NCBI RefSeq assembly: GCF_048773025.1
Contig: NC_133564.1
Location: 36,792,645 to 36,856,644 of the forward strand
Origin: Camelus bactrianus
Lineage: Eukaryota; Chordata; Mammalia; Artiodactyla; Camelidae
Direction of reading: 5' to 3'
Length of the DNA: 64,000 nucleotides
Positions 47,903 through 60,526 of the stretch are shown here, piece after piece (position 1 is the first letter of the stretch; every line of letters starts with the position of its first letter). A program made the translations under genes and the position numbers. A model generated the notes under the pieces. The model saw only the letters and a program-made list of their open reading frames with translations. It did not search any database and was not told the DNA's origin.

Positions 47903-49049
47903 AGCACACAGTGTAAGAAAAGATAAAGAGATTTCTGTGTATGAGTTAAGTTCTTTGATGCTCCTCCGAGTCTTCCCTTAGGATCCAAAGCACATCTGTA
48001 TATAACAATTTACTCAGGATGTACCTGTGTGAAGGTGGTGGCCCGACACAAATACTGTACTTCCAAAGTCCCTTGCATGTGGACCTGGACAGTCCTAAGC
48101 ATCTTTCCCAACTCTTGAAAACAGACCCCCGCTTTTCTAGCCCATGAGAGGGGTGCAGCAGTGCCCTGCTGCCCACTCTCAGCAACCCTCTTCCCTCCTC
48201 CCAAGAGAAGGGCAGGTAAGTTTTAAAACAAAAACCTATCTGTTAATTTTCTTGAATAAATTTGCCTTACCAAAAACTTCTAAAAGTCCTTGAAAAGATA
48301 TCAGTATGAAAATTTTAAATTGCAAATACGTGATCAAATTAAAATAGGCTGTGTTCACTGCTTTCCAATAGAAAATGAAATGGCATGTATTTTTATCAGA
48401 CTGTTAGGTCTGCTAAACCTAAATGTTAGTTTGAAGACACAGAAGCAACCAAACTGCAGTATAATTAGTTAACAATTCCAGTACCCTCCATGTGTTCAGA
48501 TTCCACATCCTGAGACCCCAAAATGCTCTTTGGTTTGTGAGTGCCAAGATAACTTTCTTTTGCCCCGGCTTTCTTAGTCAATAGCTTCACCCTTGAAGGA
48601 ATACAAAATGGCAGACAATCGCACAAGTAACTGGGTCTGTGTGATTTAAGAATATAAGCCATGACATATCTGATGTTACTCTTAGTTCAAGTAGTGAAGG
48701 GGACACAGTTGTCACTGAGTGTACACTTGAGTTATGGCACTTACACTTACTTACCCCTCTACTATATGTTAGAATTAAATTTACAATTCTTTGAAACTTG
48801 TTCTGTTTTTATTCATTTGGAAAGGTGTTCCAACATGTCCAGCCTAACATGAACATTCTTACTTTGAGAGTGATTTCATTTTGAATGATTTAGATTTGCT
48901 GTTAAGATTTGTTTTTTAAGACCATTCCTCTCCCCATTGCTGTTTCAGTCTTCTGAATCCTTAGAAGGAAGCACTAATATCAGTTAAAATGAAAAGTGCC
49001 CTAGTCAATATAACTGGAAAATGATATCATGTCTTCCAAGGTTTTATTT
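47903..49049. other. Intergenic, nothing recognised
   Basis: Short frames at 47946-48204 (minus) and 48290-48472 are unsupported. Confidence 0.4.
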
Positions 49050-49600
49050 TGTTTTTTAAAATTTATTTTTAGAGCAGTATTAGGCTCACAGCAAAATTGA
49101 GAGTAAGTGCCCAGTCTCCATATACCCCGTGCTCAACTCATGTACACTCTTCCCCATTATCAGCATCCCCCACCAGAGTAGTACATTTGATACAATCGAT
49201 GAACATACATTGATGCATCATTCTCACCCACAGACCATAAGTAGCTTACATTAGGGTTCATTTGGTGTTTTTTACATTCTATGATATATCCACCATTATA
49301 GTATCATCAGAGTGTGATAATATATCATATTATCACTGACCTAAAAATCCTGTACTCTACCAAAATCCACTGTGCTCCACCAATTCATACCTCCTTCCCA
49401 CCTTACCCTTGGCAACCACTCATATGTTTACAGTCTTCATAGTTTTGCCTTTTCCAAAATGTCATATCATTGGAATCAGTCTACAGCCTTTTTGTATTGG
49501 CTTCTTGCACTTAATATTATGCATTTAAATTTCCCTCATGAATTTTTATGGCTTGACAGCTTATTTCTTTTCAGTGTTGAATAATATTCCATTATCCTTC
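49050..49600 (-). mobile_element. Old L1 3' end, antisense
   Basis: 'gcagtattaggctcacagca', 'acccttggcaaccactcat' and 'gttgaataatattccatta' are old L1 3' UTR/ORF2-end sequence in reverse. Confidence 0.7.
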
Positions 49601-49914
49601 CAAATTTTTTTAGACTCTGTGGGCATTTTCCTGCAGTGGCTTGAAATTAGTGATTTTTTTTGTTTTGTTTTCTGGGGTCGAAGGGTGGAAATATTTTAAT
49701 ATGTAGAAGATTCTTGCTTAAGACAGTTTTTCAAATTTATAAACAAGGGTTTTTTTAATTTAAAAATTCTCTTGATGGTACTTGAGTATTTTTATATTCC
49801 TTTTTGATTTTTTACTGCTCATTCAAAAATAGCCTGTTTTGTCTAATCTCTGAAATTTATTTAGTGTCTCTCACATTGAAGTTCCAACTTTTTTTTGTTT
49901 GTTTTTTCTCATTT

Positions 49915-50035
49915 CCAGCATCCATCTAGCATACACTGATAACATCAGGGAAAATATACACTTAAGATTGAACCCAAGACCTCATGCAAGCTAAGCACTC
50001 ACTCTGCCACTGAGCTACCCTCTCCCCCAGCAGCA
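49915..50035 (-). mobile_element. Camelid-type tRNA-derived SINE, diverged
   Basis: The reverse strand has 'gggtagctcagtggcagagt' (A box) and 'cttgggttcaatctt' (B box). The tail is A-rich (the + strand run 'tttttttgtttgttttttct' at its left). It is not a functional tRNA gene: the cloverleaf is not complete. Confidence 0.7.
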
Positions 50036-52165
50036 TGATTTTCATTGTCTTCTATACAGCATATTCTTCTCTGCTTTCCTGACTTGGGGAGTACAGGATG
50101 CTCTGCAAACAATTCTGATCTGTGACCACTCAAAAGAAATTTGGGTGGTCCAATTATAGCATAGAATTTATTTAACTAGTTGTAGAATGCATTGTCATTT
50201 CTGTCATGTCTGCTTTCACCTTACTGCCTTTCCTTTTTTTGCTATTACCCACTTGTATTTTATTTCCCATCTATATTTTATAAATTTCCTGTATACATTT
50301 ATTATGATTTAGTTGTGTTTTTTCCCCTTCTGCTGTTTAAAGTAGTGTCTTTGGCAGACATAACAACTTATCTTTCCCTTTCTGGACTATTAAGATTGAT
50401 CTCAAATAAAATTAGGCCTGACTCCAATCACTGGATCTCTGCTAAGTTCTTATCAGTGCTATTCATTTAGAAACTGAACAAAGGGTAATAATAAACTCCC
50501 TGTTCTATGACTTCCCCTCATTTAGGATTCCACTCAATTGCAACACAATTTATATTCACTTCTTCAATGCTGTTGTGAATCTGTGTAAAGGAAATGAATA
50601 AAAATGAGTTGTCAGGGCTTAAACTTTAACCTTTCTTTCTGCCTTTTTGGGCTTTATGCTGTCTTTGATATGGGTCATGTGACGTGGCTTGTCTCTTTCC
50701 AGACTGTGCATCTTATCTCCTGCTTCTCTGATTTCAGGGTTCCTTGTAATTCTTCCTTATCTATTTCACCCTGTGGCCATTTCTAGGGCTCTGTTCCACA
50801 CTGCCCCCTCCTCAGTCAGCAGTATCTTTCAGAGACATAGCTTCTGTTTCCTTTCTCTTTCCAGATCCATGCAGGTGAAAGATCTTTCTCTGTCCATCTC
50901 TGATGGAGACTACATTCTTTACTGCCCAGTAGCATATTCCCTTTGATTGTCTCTTAGGTATGCAGAATTGTGAGCATATTCGAACATTCCTTCTTTTCTT
51001 CTGTCAAATTCTTGTCAGCAGTTTTACACACACACACCAATCTCTTGTCCCACCACCAATTTTTTGCAGATTATAAACAAGAGTTCTTCAGGCTTCTGCC
51101 TAAGAGTGTGGACTTTGCAGACTGCGGGCCTGGGTTTGAACCTTACATGATCACTTTGGATAAGTTTCTGGATTAGTTAAAATTAGTTGCCAGTTACAGA
51201 GACTGAAAAGAACTGTGTCATAAACAAAGTGATGTTTGTTTCTCTTTCACATTAAAAAAAAAAAAAAGTTCTATAGAGACAATCCAGAACTGGTATTATG
51301 ATTTCACAAATCTCCTAAGACTTAGGCTGGTTCCACCTTTTAGGTTCAGTAAACATCAGATGAGGCCCTCAATCTCATGGTCCTAGATGGAGTTTATCCA
51401 TCACATGCAATGTAGAAAGGAGGAAGGAAGAAAGGGAAGGAGACAGAGGAAGGCAAGAATCTATGGTCTCTTAAGGAAATTTCCCAGAGGCTGTCATACA
51501 CTTCCTGTCACATCTCATTGAACAGAATTTAGTATTGTGACCTCACCTAGCTGGAATAGAGACTGGTGAATACTGTCCTTATTCCAGATAACCTTACACT
51601 CAGCTGAAATGTGGGAGGTTCACAGCCTTAGAAAGAAAGGGGGAAAGGAACATTGGAGTAGCCAAATACCAGTTATTCTATATCTCTTTTTTCTTGACTG
51701 TTATTACCCATCTCACAGGAGTGTTAGGATTAAAAGAAATATTACTATGAAAGCATCTAATACAGTATCTAGCATAAAACAAGCTTTTGGTTAATGTTAG
51801 TTCATATCCCTCCTTATTCCTTTTTTGTGAATTTTCTCATTTCCCTGCTACCCCGTCATTGGCATCCAAACTCTATTTTAAATACTTGCCCCAGTTGACG
51901 GTACTAAGCTGTGGTCTTGTACCTTTTCATGAGCGGGAGCAACAAACACATTATTATTCAATGTCAGCATTTATTTTTAGCTTAAATTATGGCTTAGATT
52001 TAAGACATAGCTCTTGGAATCAAATAGACCTAGATGTGAATCCTGGCTCTGCCCCTTAGTCAGTTTCTAACCCCAGTTTGTTGCTCCCTCCATTTCCTCA
52101 TCTGTGACCCAGGGGTAAGGTTCAGATATGAGGATTAAATGAAAATAATAGAGATAGAGTGCCTG
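50036..52165. repeat. Intergenic with MIR copies (about 51690-51790 and 51985-52165, plus)
   Basis: The second is clear: 'ggaatcaaatagacctagatgtgaatcctggctctgcc'-type MIR core (52016-52053), then 'ccatttcctcatctgtgacc' and 'gaggattaaatgaaaataat'. Several frames at 50192-51176 are unsupported. Confidence 0.6.
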
Positions 52166-53037
52166 ACAAAGTAAGTGGTAGTTTTTTTCTTATCTTTTTA
52201 AATTTGGCCTAATCTGGCTGAACCTTTTTGAAAATGAACTCTCATTCCATTAAAAAAAAGTTTTAAAATTGGTCATCTCCATACATGTCCAAATGAGAGT
52301 TGTTAAATTGTTAGTCAAACCTTTTGATAATTGTCTCCAAAATCAGTTTAAACCCAAATAGCAGAAAAGTGTTTCTTGTATTTTTTTTAAGAAAAAAAAG
52401 CATAGCTGAGCCTTAACTTTATTTAGCCTTGATTTGAATGATTTTTGGTAGATCCACTCTTAGAAGCAGAATCATTTCCACTAATGAGTATATTTCATAG
52501 AATTTTTCCCCCAGTGGCTAGTTGTTAAGCACCTACTGTGTGCCAGAAGCTGTGCTAGTTTCTGGGGACATATTGGTAAGCAGAAATGCACATGGTCCCT
52601 GCTGTTGTGGAAGTTGCAGTTACTGAGGGAGACAGGTGAATCAATCACTGCAAATAAATGAAAAATTGCCATTATTAAAGTTGTTAGGAAGGAGATGTAC
52701 AGGTGCTGTGAAAGTATGTGGAAACATCTTATGATCAAAAGTTGAATGGTGACTTTAGGAACAAAAAATTGGCCGGTGAGCTGAAGTAAAGAGATGTTAT
52801 GGGCATATGGTTTGAAATGAGCTCAGACACAAGGTAAGGCTACACTCGGCATGGACCAGGACATGCCATAGTCTCCAGCACCACTCCAAAGAATGCATTT
52901 CATGGTTTGGGGCTGTCTTTAAAATAAATGCCCGTGATATATAAGTTCTCAATGTGATACTCTGAAAGGGGCTACATAATTTAGGAATAATTTAAATATT
53001 TCATAATTTATTCATGCTATATTGATAAATATTAAAT
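52166..53037. repeat. Intergenic with an ancient repeat at about 52505-52740
   Basis: 'ttaagcacctactgtgtgcc', 'aagctgtgctagtttctggg' and 'atggtccctgctgttgtgg' match a widespread ancient mammalian repeat related to the 41.6-kb pair. No gene. Confidence 0.5.
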
Positions 53038-53625
53038 TCACATATCTTTTTTTGTTTTTGATACACCAAGCAGAGGCATCTGAGAGAATTGGCTGTAAAG
53101 TAGGATTTTTTCAGAGAGGGTCAGAGGGTTGATCTGCATTACCCATAGTGAGAATTTGAATTTGAAGCCATTTGGCCGAATAGGGTGGCATAAGAAACAC
53201 TGCTGGCAGAAGAATAGGTAGCCCACAAAGTAGCAGTGGAAGATGACCACAGGATGAGAGGTGTGAGCAGTGTGTTCCAGAGAGCAGGCAGGACTGTACT
53301 TGGGATGGCCCATCTCAGAGCCAGCAGGCAGCCTCAACGTCCCATCTCTCCAAGGCATTCCAGGTTCACATAGACAAGAGCCCAGCTTGGCACCTTGGCA
53401 GTGGGCACCATTTCTCCTTGTCCTGTCCAGCTGAGCTAATGGGGCATCTTTTGGGGGAAATGTTGCCTCTCTGGTCTTTTTTAGGGTTTTGGAAGTTGGC
53501 TGGGAGGCTCTGCTCCCATGTAACATGTTAGGGCATGACTGAGCCTCAGGGGCAGTACTGCCTGCCATTGGACTGTAGGTGGTTTCTTGTTCTGCGCTGA
53601 TAAATTTAAGACGAATTCCATTCAT
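53038..53625 (-). other. 195-codon open frame of unknown status
   Basis: The longest single open frame in the window outside repeats. It begins MNGIRLKFISAEQETTYSP and ends LLGVSKTKKDM. I recognise no domain. Composition changes along its length: polar and basic in the first half, a hydrophobic stretch at about residues 125-150 ('VVIFHCYFVGYLFF'). No promoter or splice evidence. It could be chance or part of a transcript; chance is more likely. Confidence 0.25.
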
Positions 53626-53799
53626 CTAAATATTTTTAAGTTCATCTCTCTAGGCAAACCTAAATGAGTTTTAGTTAAATGAGTTATCAAAATAGACAAC
53701 TGATCAAGGACTTGTCTTCCAAAAGCATTTGTGAGTCATGATACAGTTTCTAGAGACAGTGTTGTGCATGGTGGGTAGGTTCCCAGCCCTTCCCAAGAG

Positions 53800-54245
53800 T
53801 ATTTATGCTATGTATTTACCCTAAGGGGTCACAAGCCTTTCACCTTCACCTTCCCAGGAATGCCATTGGAACTAGGAATTTCCCCAGCTCTTCACTTGCT
53901 CTGTATTTGGAAGTCCTCCCTCAGGGTGCAGCAACCTTGTTTCAACCTCGGGGACTTCTCAATCGCTGTTCTCTGCCTGGAACATTCTTCCCTTAAGAAT
54001 CTGAATGACTGCTTCCTTCTCAATGGAAGGTCAGCTCCAGTGTGACCTCAGGGATACTTTCCATAATATCTAGATAAATTACCATTGCCTGCCACCATCA
54101 TAGTCCTTCAGGCCTAGGTTCATTGTTTGCTGACTTGTTCATCTTCTGTCCCCCACAACACAGACACCAGAATTTAAGTTCTGTGAAAGCACGGATATTT
54201 TCTCCCTTGTTTACCTGTTCTTAAGCCTGGTAGAGAGTAAACTTC
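53800..54245 (+). mobile_element. L2 fragment
   Basis: L2 3' region: 'gctgttctctgcctggaaca', 'tccagtgtgacctcagggat' and 'agaatttaagttctgtgaaa'. Frames at 53805-54045 fall inside it and are not genes. Confidence 0.7.
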
Positions 54246-54398
54246 CCAACCTGCTGCATGTGATAGTGGGCAAAAGATTTACCCCTTTGACATAAAATGG
54301 GGATAACATCACCTGTGATACCTGTCTCATAGGAAAAATGAGGACCTGGAGTTAGGGTGCTGAAAATACTTTTTCTCCCTGAAATGTGATTAATTTTT

Positions 54399-54402
54399 TG
54401 AT

Positions 54403-54437
<35 letters not shown>

Positions 54438-54438
54438 T
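54399..54438. repeat. (TA)n microsatellite
   Basis: About 40 bp of TA repeats with one ACA interruption. Confidence 0.95.
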
Positions 54439-54559
54439 TGCAAATATCAATACCACTTACTCAATTACATAACCCAAAAAAACTTAGAACAAATTTTGTG
54501 CTTCTCTTTGCTTTGCTCCCCACTAAACTACTCCTTAAACAATACTAATCAGTTTGTCC

Positions 54560-55300
54560 AGAGGCCATATCCTTAAGGTCCCTCCCTTCAGCACCCTTCC
54601 TTTACAGCATCTTGATTGCCTTGAGTCTTTCCAGGACCACTGCTAATTGTCTTCCAACCAGTAGTCCAGTTTGTATTCTTTCCCCTCTTCCACCTCCCAA
54701 ATTTGTCACCCACACTGCAGGAAAATAATTGTTGTGAAAGGCAAATTCCACTCCACTACTGCTTAGTTTAATAATCATGTAATGACTTGCTTTGTCACAG
54801 GATCATGTCCAAATGCCTTGGAGAGCCATGTGAGACAGTCTTCCTCTGTGTGCTTCTGCAATTCTCCAGCTTCACCTATTTCCCTTCTGTCATTTCTAAA
54901 TCATCAGTGCACAAACCATGGACACAACGTGCACAGTCACATGCCATGCACCAGCCATCTCAAACTGTTTGCAATGCAGAGAGGAAGGTACTAGGTTGCC
55001 AGATGGCTTCACTCCCCTCTATTTGTGGTGTTCACATTGCCTTGTCAAACACCTGCCCATCTTTCAAGAGTCAATTCAAGCATACCTATTCTGAAAGACC
55101 ATTCCAAACTCTTGCCCTCTTCCCACCACTTCCAAGATCTCCTCATTTCTTTCTCTGCACTGCCTCTAAGCCTTGTACTACACCTATTATAATACCCATG
55201 CCAGAGATCATCTCTGCCTCCTCCTCAGTGTTACTTCATGATCAAGTAATTTTATTCATCTCCTGAGCTTCTTGGCCCAGGCATTATACTTGGCATGTAA
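54560..55300 (+). mobile_element. L2 fragment, second copy
   Basis: L2 order: 'cactccactactgcttagtt', 'gtcacaggatcatgtccaaatgc' type core near 54795-54817, then 'gagtcaattcaagcatacct' and 'gaccattccaaactcttgcc'. The 159-codon frame at 54787-55266 is within it and is a chance frame. Confidence 0.7.
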
Positions 55301-57827
55301 ATCAATATCTGGAAAAGAATGAAACAGTCAAATTCAGTGTACTTATTATCTAGTAGAGGGCTTCATTCAATAACATAGTTTTGACTGATATTTGAAAAAT
55401 TGAAAGATCTTCTTGAAGGCTAGAGTTAGGAAGGAGGGATATTGTATTTATGCTGTTAATAGATATCAGTTGAATGGCCAAAATATTTTGTCAATGACCT
55501 AGTGTTAACTGAACATTTACTGTGTTCAGAGTTCTGGATTTGGCCATTTGCAGGGGATGCTTTAAATAGCTTTTGGATATTTCTGAAATGACTCTGGCTT
55601 TATCATTTTATTGGGTCAAAATGTTAAATTGTCAGCACAGGTTCTTGGCTTCCAGGCACTTTAGAATAAAGTGCCTGAATGTTTTTTCATCCACTACCCT
55701 CTAAAAGGATTTTGAAACACTGTGTCCTTTCCTCATCCATTTAAAAAGATAATATGTAAAAATTTTAACTTGACTTTAAATCATTATAAAAGATGGTGCT
55801 TCTGACATTATAAATATTGATTTACAAAAACCACTCTTTTTAATGTACACAATGGAAGCTAAATTAAATACCAAAGTGATTTTGTATCTACCGTGTCATC
55901 CATATAAACAACCACATTATAAACAAACTCTTCTAGAAAAGCCAGGAATTTTACATAGTTGTTTCTCTTGTGGAACTCATTTCATTCCTCTTATCCTATA
56001 AAACTTAATCCCTATATAACAGTCTCATGTTTGATATCTTTCATTGATTACAAGTGCATTCTTACCTCACTCTCATCCATGTACACCCACCCCTTTTCTC
56101 AGGACACCTGCTGAACATTGGTTGAACATCTCTTACTTCAAGAGACAGAAAGGGTACTCACAAAATTGGGAAGGAGAAAAAAGAAAAGTAGAAAAGGAAA
56201 TCAGTGCAGGACCTGACTTTTGGTGAAGGAGCCAAAAAGGGGAAAACACTCTTACCGGGACACACACAGAGAGGTCAGTTGGGATTGAAGTGGTTCCAAT
56301 GAGGGTGAGAGGAGGGCACAGCAGGTGCTTGGCTGACAGAACTTAAAGAAACCAGCACAAAATATTTCTGTAATCAATCCTCAGACCTTAAGCTGCTGAT
56401 GCTGAGCTAGAAATGTCTGCTGAAGCTGAGGGAGAGGACTGAGGCTGATGGCACAGACTGTGTCTCATGGGGTTGGAGTGTGTTGTTTGCTGTGATTGGT
56501 AGTGTCTACAGAACAGAACTTCCTGGGACCTGAATTCAAAAAGCAACATTGCTGATGCACATGGTGTGGATTATCTAGGTATCCCATGGACATAATCACT
56601 ATATCTGCAGATCCAGGGCCCAATTTGGCATTTTCTCAATAGAGGAGAAGCAGGGATCTATCAGAACCATCATAATTTTGGTTTGAGGGACCCAGGGGAA
56701 GTTGGGGTAGAAATCAGAATCCATGGCCAAAGGATCTGCACATTTTATAGGCCAAACTGTGATTTCTATCGGGTCCAAGGCAAAGGGTGTGGATATGCTC
56801 TGTGGTTGCCTTGGTGGTCCATGTCACAAGGAAGAGAGTGCCAAGAGCAGAGATCTGGGTGTACAGCTGGGGAAGTTGAAACCTTTCCATCAGCCTTGTC
56901 TACCACATGCAAATGTGACAATAGGGATGGCACTGACCTGGTACTGCACTGAGGACCCAGCTGGGAGACTGAAGGATCATTGCAGCAGGCCCTAATGCAT
57001 GACTTCTTTAGATTTGTTTCCACTGGTGTTTCTGTGTAGAATTTGGACATTCCCATGGCAATAGAAAGGACAAGGGAACTGTCATGAGTGTGTATTGGAA
57101 ACATTCCAAAACCACATACCACAACCTGCACCCCAGAAATGGTTTGGAAGCTTCAATTCCAATAAAAGGAGGAGCCCTAGCCACTCTCCAATCTGTGATA
57201 AACACCTAATCAAAATGAGGCTCTGCTAAACAATGAGTAGGTTGTGTTCTCCACAACAAAAACCACATAAGCAATCATAGAAATAACAGGCAATGCACAC
57301 ACAAAAATGACGTGGCTTCACACCATACCAAAAACAGATCTCACAGCAATATCATGGAAATGTGCACAGCCAATATAAGAAACCTTCCACTTAAAAAAGT
57401 CCTTCAAGTCTACAATAGATAACTGATAATCTTTAACCCATAAAGATAGAGAGATATAATAAAATGAAAAAGAAGAACCATTCCCAGACCCAACCTCCAT
57501 CACACTTGGAAACTGAACAAAAAATAAATAAAAAAGGAAGCATGTGAAAACCCTTATCTACAGATCAGACTGAAATAAAAATTAGATTATGACTTCTGTA
57601 AAAAAAATTGTTTTGCTTTTGTAAAAAGTCTGAATTTTCAAAGCCACATTTTATATTCTCCACCTTCTTTTTCTTGTTAGTGAGCCTGAAAAAGGTGTTT
57701 CCTCAATGACCAAGAAGATCTCAGGTGTTGTCAGCAGGACTTAAAGCAAGCCTCCTCTTACTTGCTTCACCAAAAGAATATCGACATACAGTTCCTGCCA
57801 CTGAGCCTAGAAAGAAGGCAGTGAGAC
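55301..57827. other. Intergenic, nothing recognised
   Basis: No repeat or exon assigned. Overlapping frames on both strands at 56683-57205 are unsupported by any motif I know. Confidence 0.35.
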
Positions 57828-59010
57828 AACATTCAACATTGTTAATCATCAGAGAAATGCAAATTAAAACCACAGTGAGATATTTCCTCATACCTATCAG
57901 GATGGCTATCATCAAAAAGACCACAATAACACAAACATTTGGCAACAATGTGGAGAAAATGGAACCCATATATCCTGTTGATATACAGTTTATACAGAGA
58001 CTAGTGTGTGAGAGCTGAGTCCTGGAGGCCTGTGACTTACCCAGGAGTTCAAGTCATTGCAGGCAGCAGGTGCTTCTTGAAATCAGTTTTCAGCCCTGGC
58101 TGTCCTTGGGCATCAGTCTCCCCAGGAGCTGAGTTCCCCAGCATCACACCCCCTCACCCAGAGATTCTGATACAATTGGCCCAGGCATCCAGATTTGAAA
58201 AGCTTCCCACTTAATTCAATGTGCAGTCACATTAAGAGACACTGTGAGCAACTAGTTCACTCTGTGTTTAGTCAGTATAGTTTATACACAAAAAGCAGGA
58301 ACAGTAGGAACAATAGAAATGCAAACTATTACAACCACCATGGAAAACAGGATGGTGGCTTCTCAAAAAACTAAAAATAGAACTACTGTATATTCTAGCA
58401 ATTCCTCTTCTGGGTATTCATCCAAAGAAAATGAAAACATTAACCTAAAAAGATATATGCTCCCCAACGTTCATGGCAGCCTTATTTACAATTGCCAAGA
58501 TATGGAAGCAAACTAAGGGTCCATCAACAAACGACTGGATAAAGAAGTTGTGATATATATACAATGGAATATTACTGAGCCATAGAAAAGAATGAAATGT
58601 TGCCATCTGCAATAATATGGATGGACTTGGAGAGTATTATGCTGAGTGAAATAAGTCAGACAGGAAAAACAAATACTGTATAATATCACTTATATATGAA
58701 CTCTAAAAAAGAAAACTAGTGAACACAACAACAACAACAACAATAACAACAACAACAAACAGACTCACAGGTACAGAGAACAAACTAATGGGTATCCATG
58801 GAGAGAGGGAAGAGGGGAGGGCAAGACTAGGGTAGGGGATTAAGACATACAAACTACTATGTATAAAATAAATAAGCTAAAAGATATATTGTACAGCACA
58901 GGGAATATAGTTGATATCTTATAATAACTATAAATGGAGTATAACCTTTAAAAACTGCAACCTGAAACATATAATATTGTACATCAACTCTACCTCAACT
59001 AGAAAAAAAG
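57828..59010 (+). mobile_element. L1 3' portion, plus strand, with a hAT-like insert
   Basis: ORF2 C-terminus ('TLLIIREMQIKTTVRYFLIP' at 57833 onward), continuing after an insert to 'ttcatggcagccttatttac', the L1 3' UTR and an A-rich end at 59003. A CAA triplet tract is at 58728-58761. 5'-truncated. Confidence 0.85.
57996..58279. mobile_element. MER5-like hAT MITE inside the L1
   Basis: A 284-bp segment flanked by perfect 8-bp direct repeats gtttatac (57988-57995 and 58280-58287), the duplication size of hAT elements. Inside, 'acccagagattctgatacaattggcccagg'-type sequence (58157-58186) is typical of MER5A. The L1 reads correctly on both sides. Confidence 0.75.
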
Positions 59011-60526
59011 TCTAAGACCAGTTTGCCCCATGTGACCCAGGTCCCTCCAGTTTTGCCTTCTTTTCCTATCTGTAGGGCTCAGTGTCATCATCTGTTAAAT
59101 AAGGTACTCAGGCTACAAGACCAGCCCGACTTCAAGAATCCCATAAATCTACTGAACGTGAACTAAATGATCAAATGAGAAAACTCAACCCCAGCATGAG
59201 CAATCCTTACTGCTGGCAGAATTTTAATATCCACCATGATGAAATGAGGACTAAATAGTGCACATTTGTTCCTTGCTTTCATGGACAGGAAGACACAGCT
59301 AATGTTATGTGAGATTAAAAAAGTAGGCAGAGCAAGACACATACTGCACTAAACTTTAATACTCCCATCTTCCTTTGCTTTCCCTTCCTTGCACATTTAC
59401 TGGAGGAGAGAGGTGTTTAATTAAGATTATATATCAATAAAAACCAAATTATAATTTGTTTTTACCCATCATAGTTGTCTATATAGGAAAATGTTTTACA
59501 ATAATAAAAATAACATTTGTTAACTATAAAATTTCAATTAATTTTAAAACACAAAGTGTAGAAAATAAGAGTTATCCATCTCTCATGCCCAGAAATATTT
59601 TATTTCCTTTAAGGAGTTTAGCAAATATCATTCAAAACCTTTCCTTATATATATATGTATAAAGAATATTTTAACTAAAATGAAATAATACTATGTGTAA
59701 ATTTTACAACTTGCTTTTCCATTTAACAATATATACTGTAGACGTCTTTTCATTTGAATTTACATTGATTTATCTCATTATTTTTAAAGACTGAATAGTA
59801 TTCTACTGTCCAGATGAAATAAACTATATTAAGCCCTCCCTACTTAGCCTGGCCCTCTCCTTCCTAAGGTTCAGGTCCCTGCATCTGAGAAGGGAAGACG
59901 TGGTCTGGGGGGAAGAGCAGGACATGCAGGCAGAGGTGAGCAGCCAGGGAAGCAGGGCTGGCTGACCACCACTTTCTGACCCTTCCCTCTGGCTGTCAGC
60001 AAGTATCCCTTCATCTGACAGTTACATGAACTGCCTTTTTCTCCTTTCAAGTTTCAAAATTCCCTGCACTCAAAGAATTTTGGAGAAACATTACATGAGC
60101 ATTTTCTGATTGTTCATTTCAGGTTCCTCCTTCTCTCTGACAACAACACATCTGGCACTAATCTAATACTCACGAAGCAAGACCAGCGAACTCACAGAAA
60201 GCATGAGGGGAAGGACCCCCTTGATCTTTCAGTCAACATGGAGGGTTAAAATTGTTCAGTTTAAAATACAGCTGGGCAGATAAGAATAAGAGATATTAGA
60301 ATTTTTAAATCAAATACTTCTGGTTAACTGAGTCATATTGCCAATTATTTAAGTCATCCAAACTCCAAGAAAAATATTTTACCAGGAATCTGGCCCTTAA
60401 CAAATCCTATAAAACAGAAGTCAAATAGAACTGTCTGCAATCTGATGTTAAGAATCTATTTTTCTCAGAATGCTGGGCCTTTAATTCCAGAATGAAATCC
60501 AAGCACCTTACCCAAGCAGCTTACAC
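59011..60526. repeat. Intergenic with an old L1 fragment at about 59660-59835 (minus)
   Basis: 'acaacttgcttttccattta' and 'gactgaatagtattctactg' are reversed old L1 sequence. A TA tract is at 59647-59658. Nothing else recognised. Confidence 0.5.

Noticed and set aside
49968-50031. Possible tRNA gene on the minus strand
   Set aside because: A and B boxes belong to a tRNA-derived SINE; no complete cloverleaf.
54787-55266. 159-codon plus-strand frame
   Set aside because: Falls inside an L2 fragment; no protein similarity recognised.
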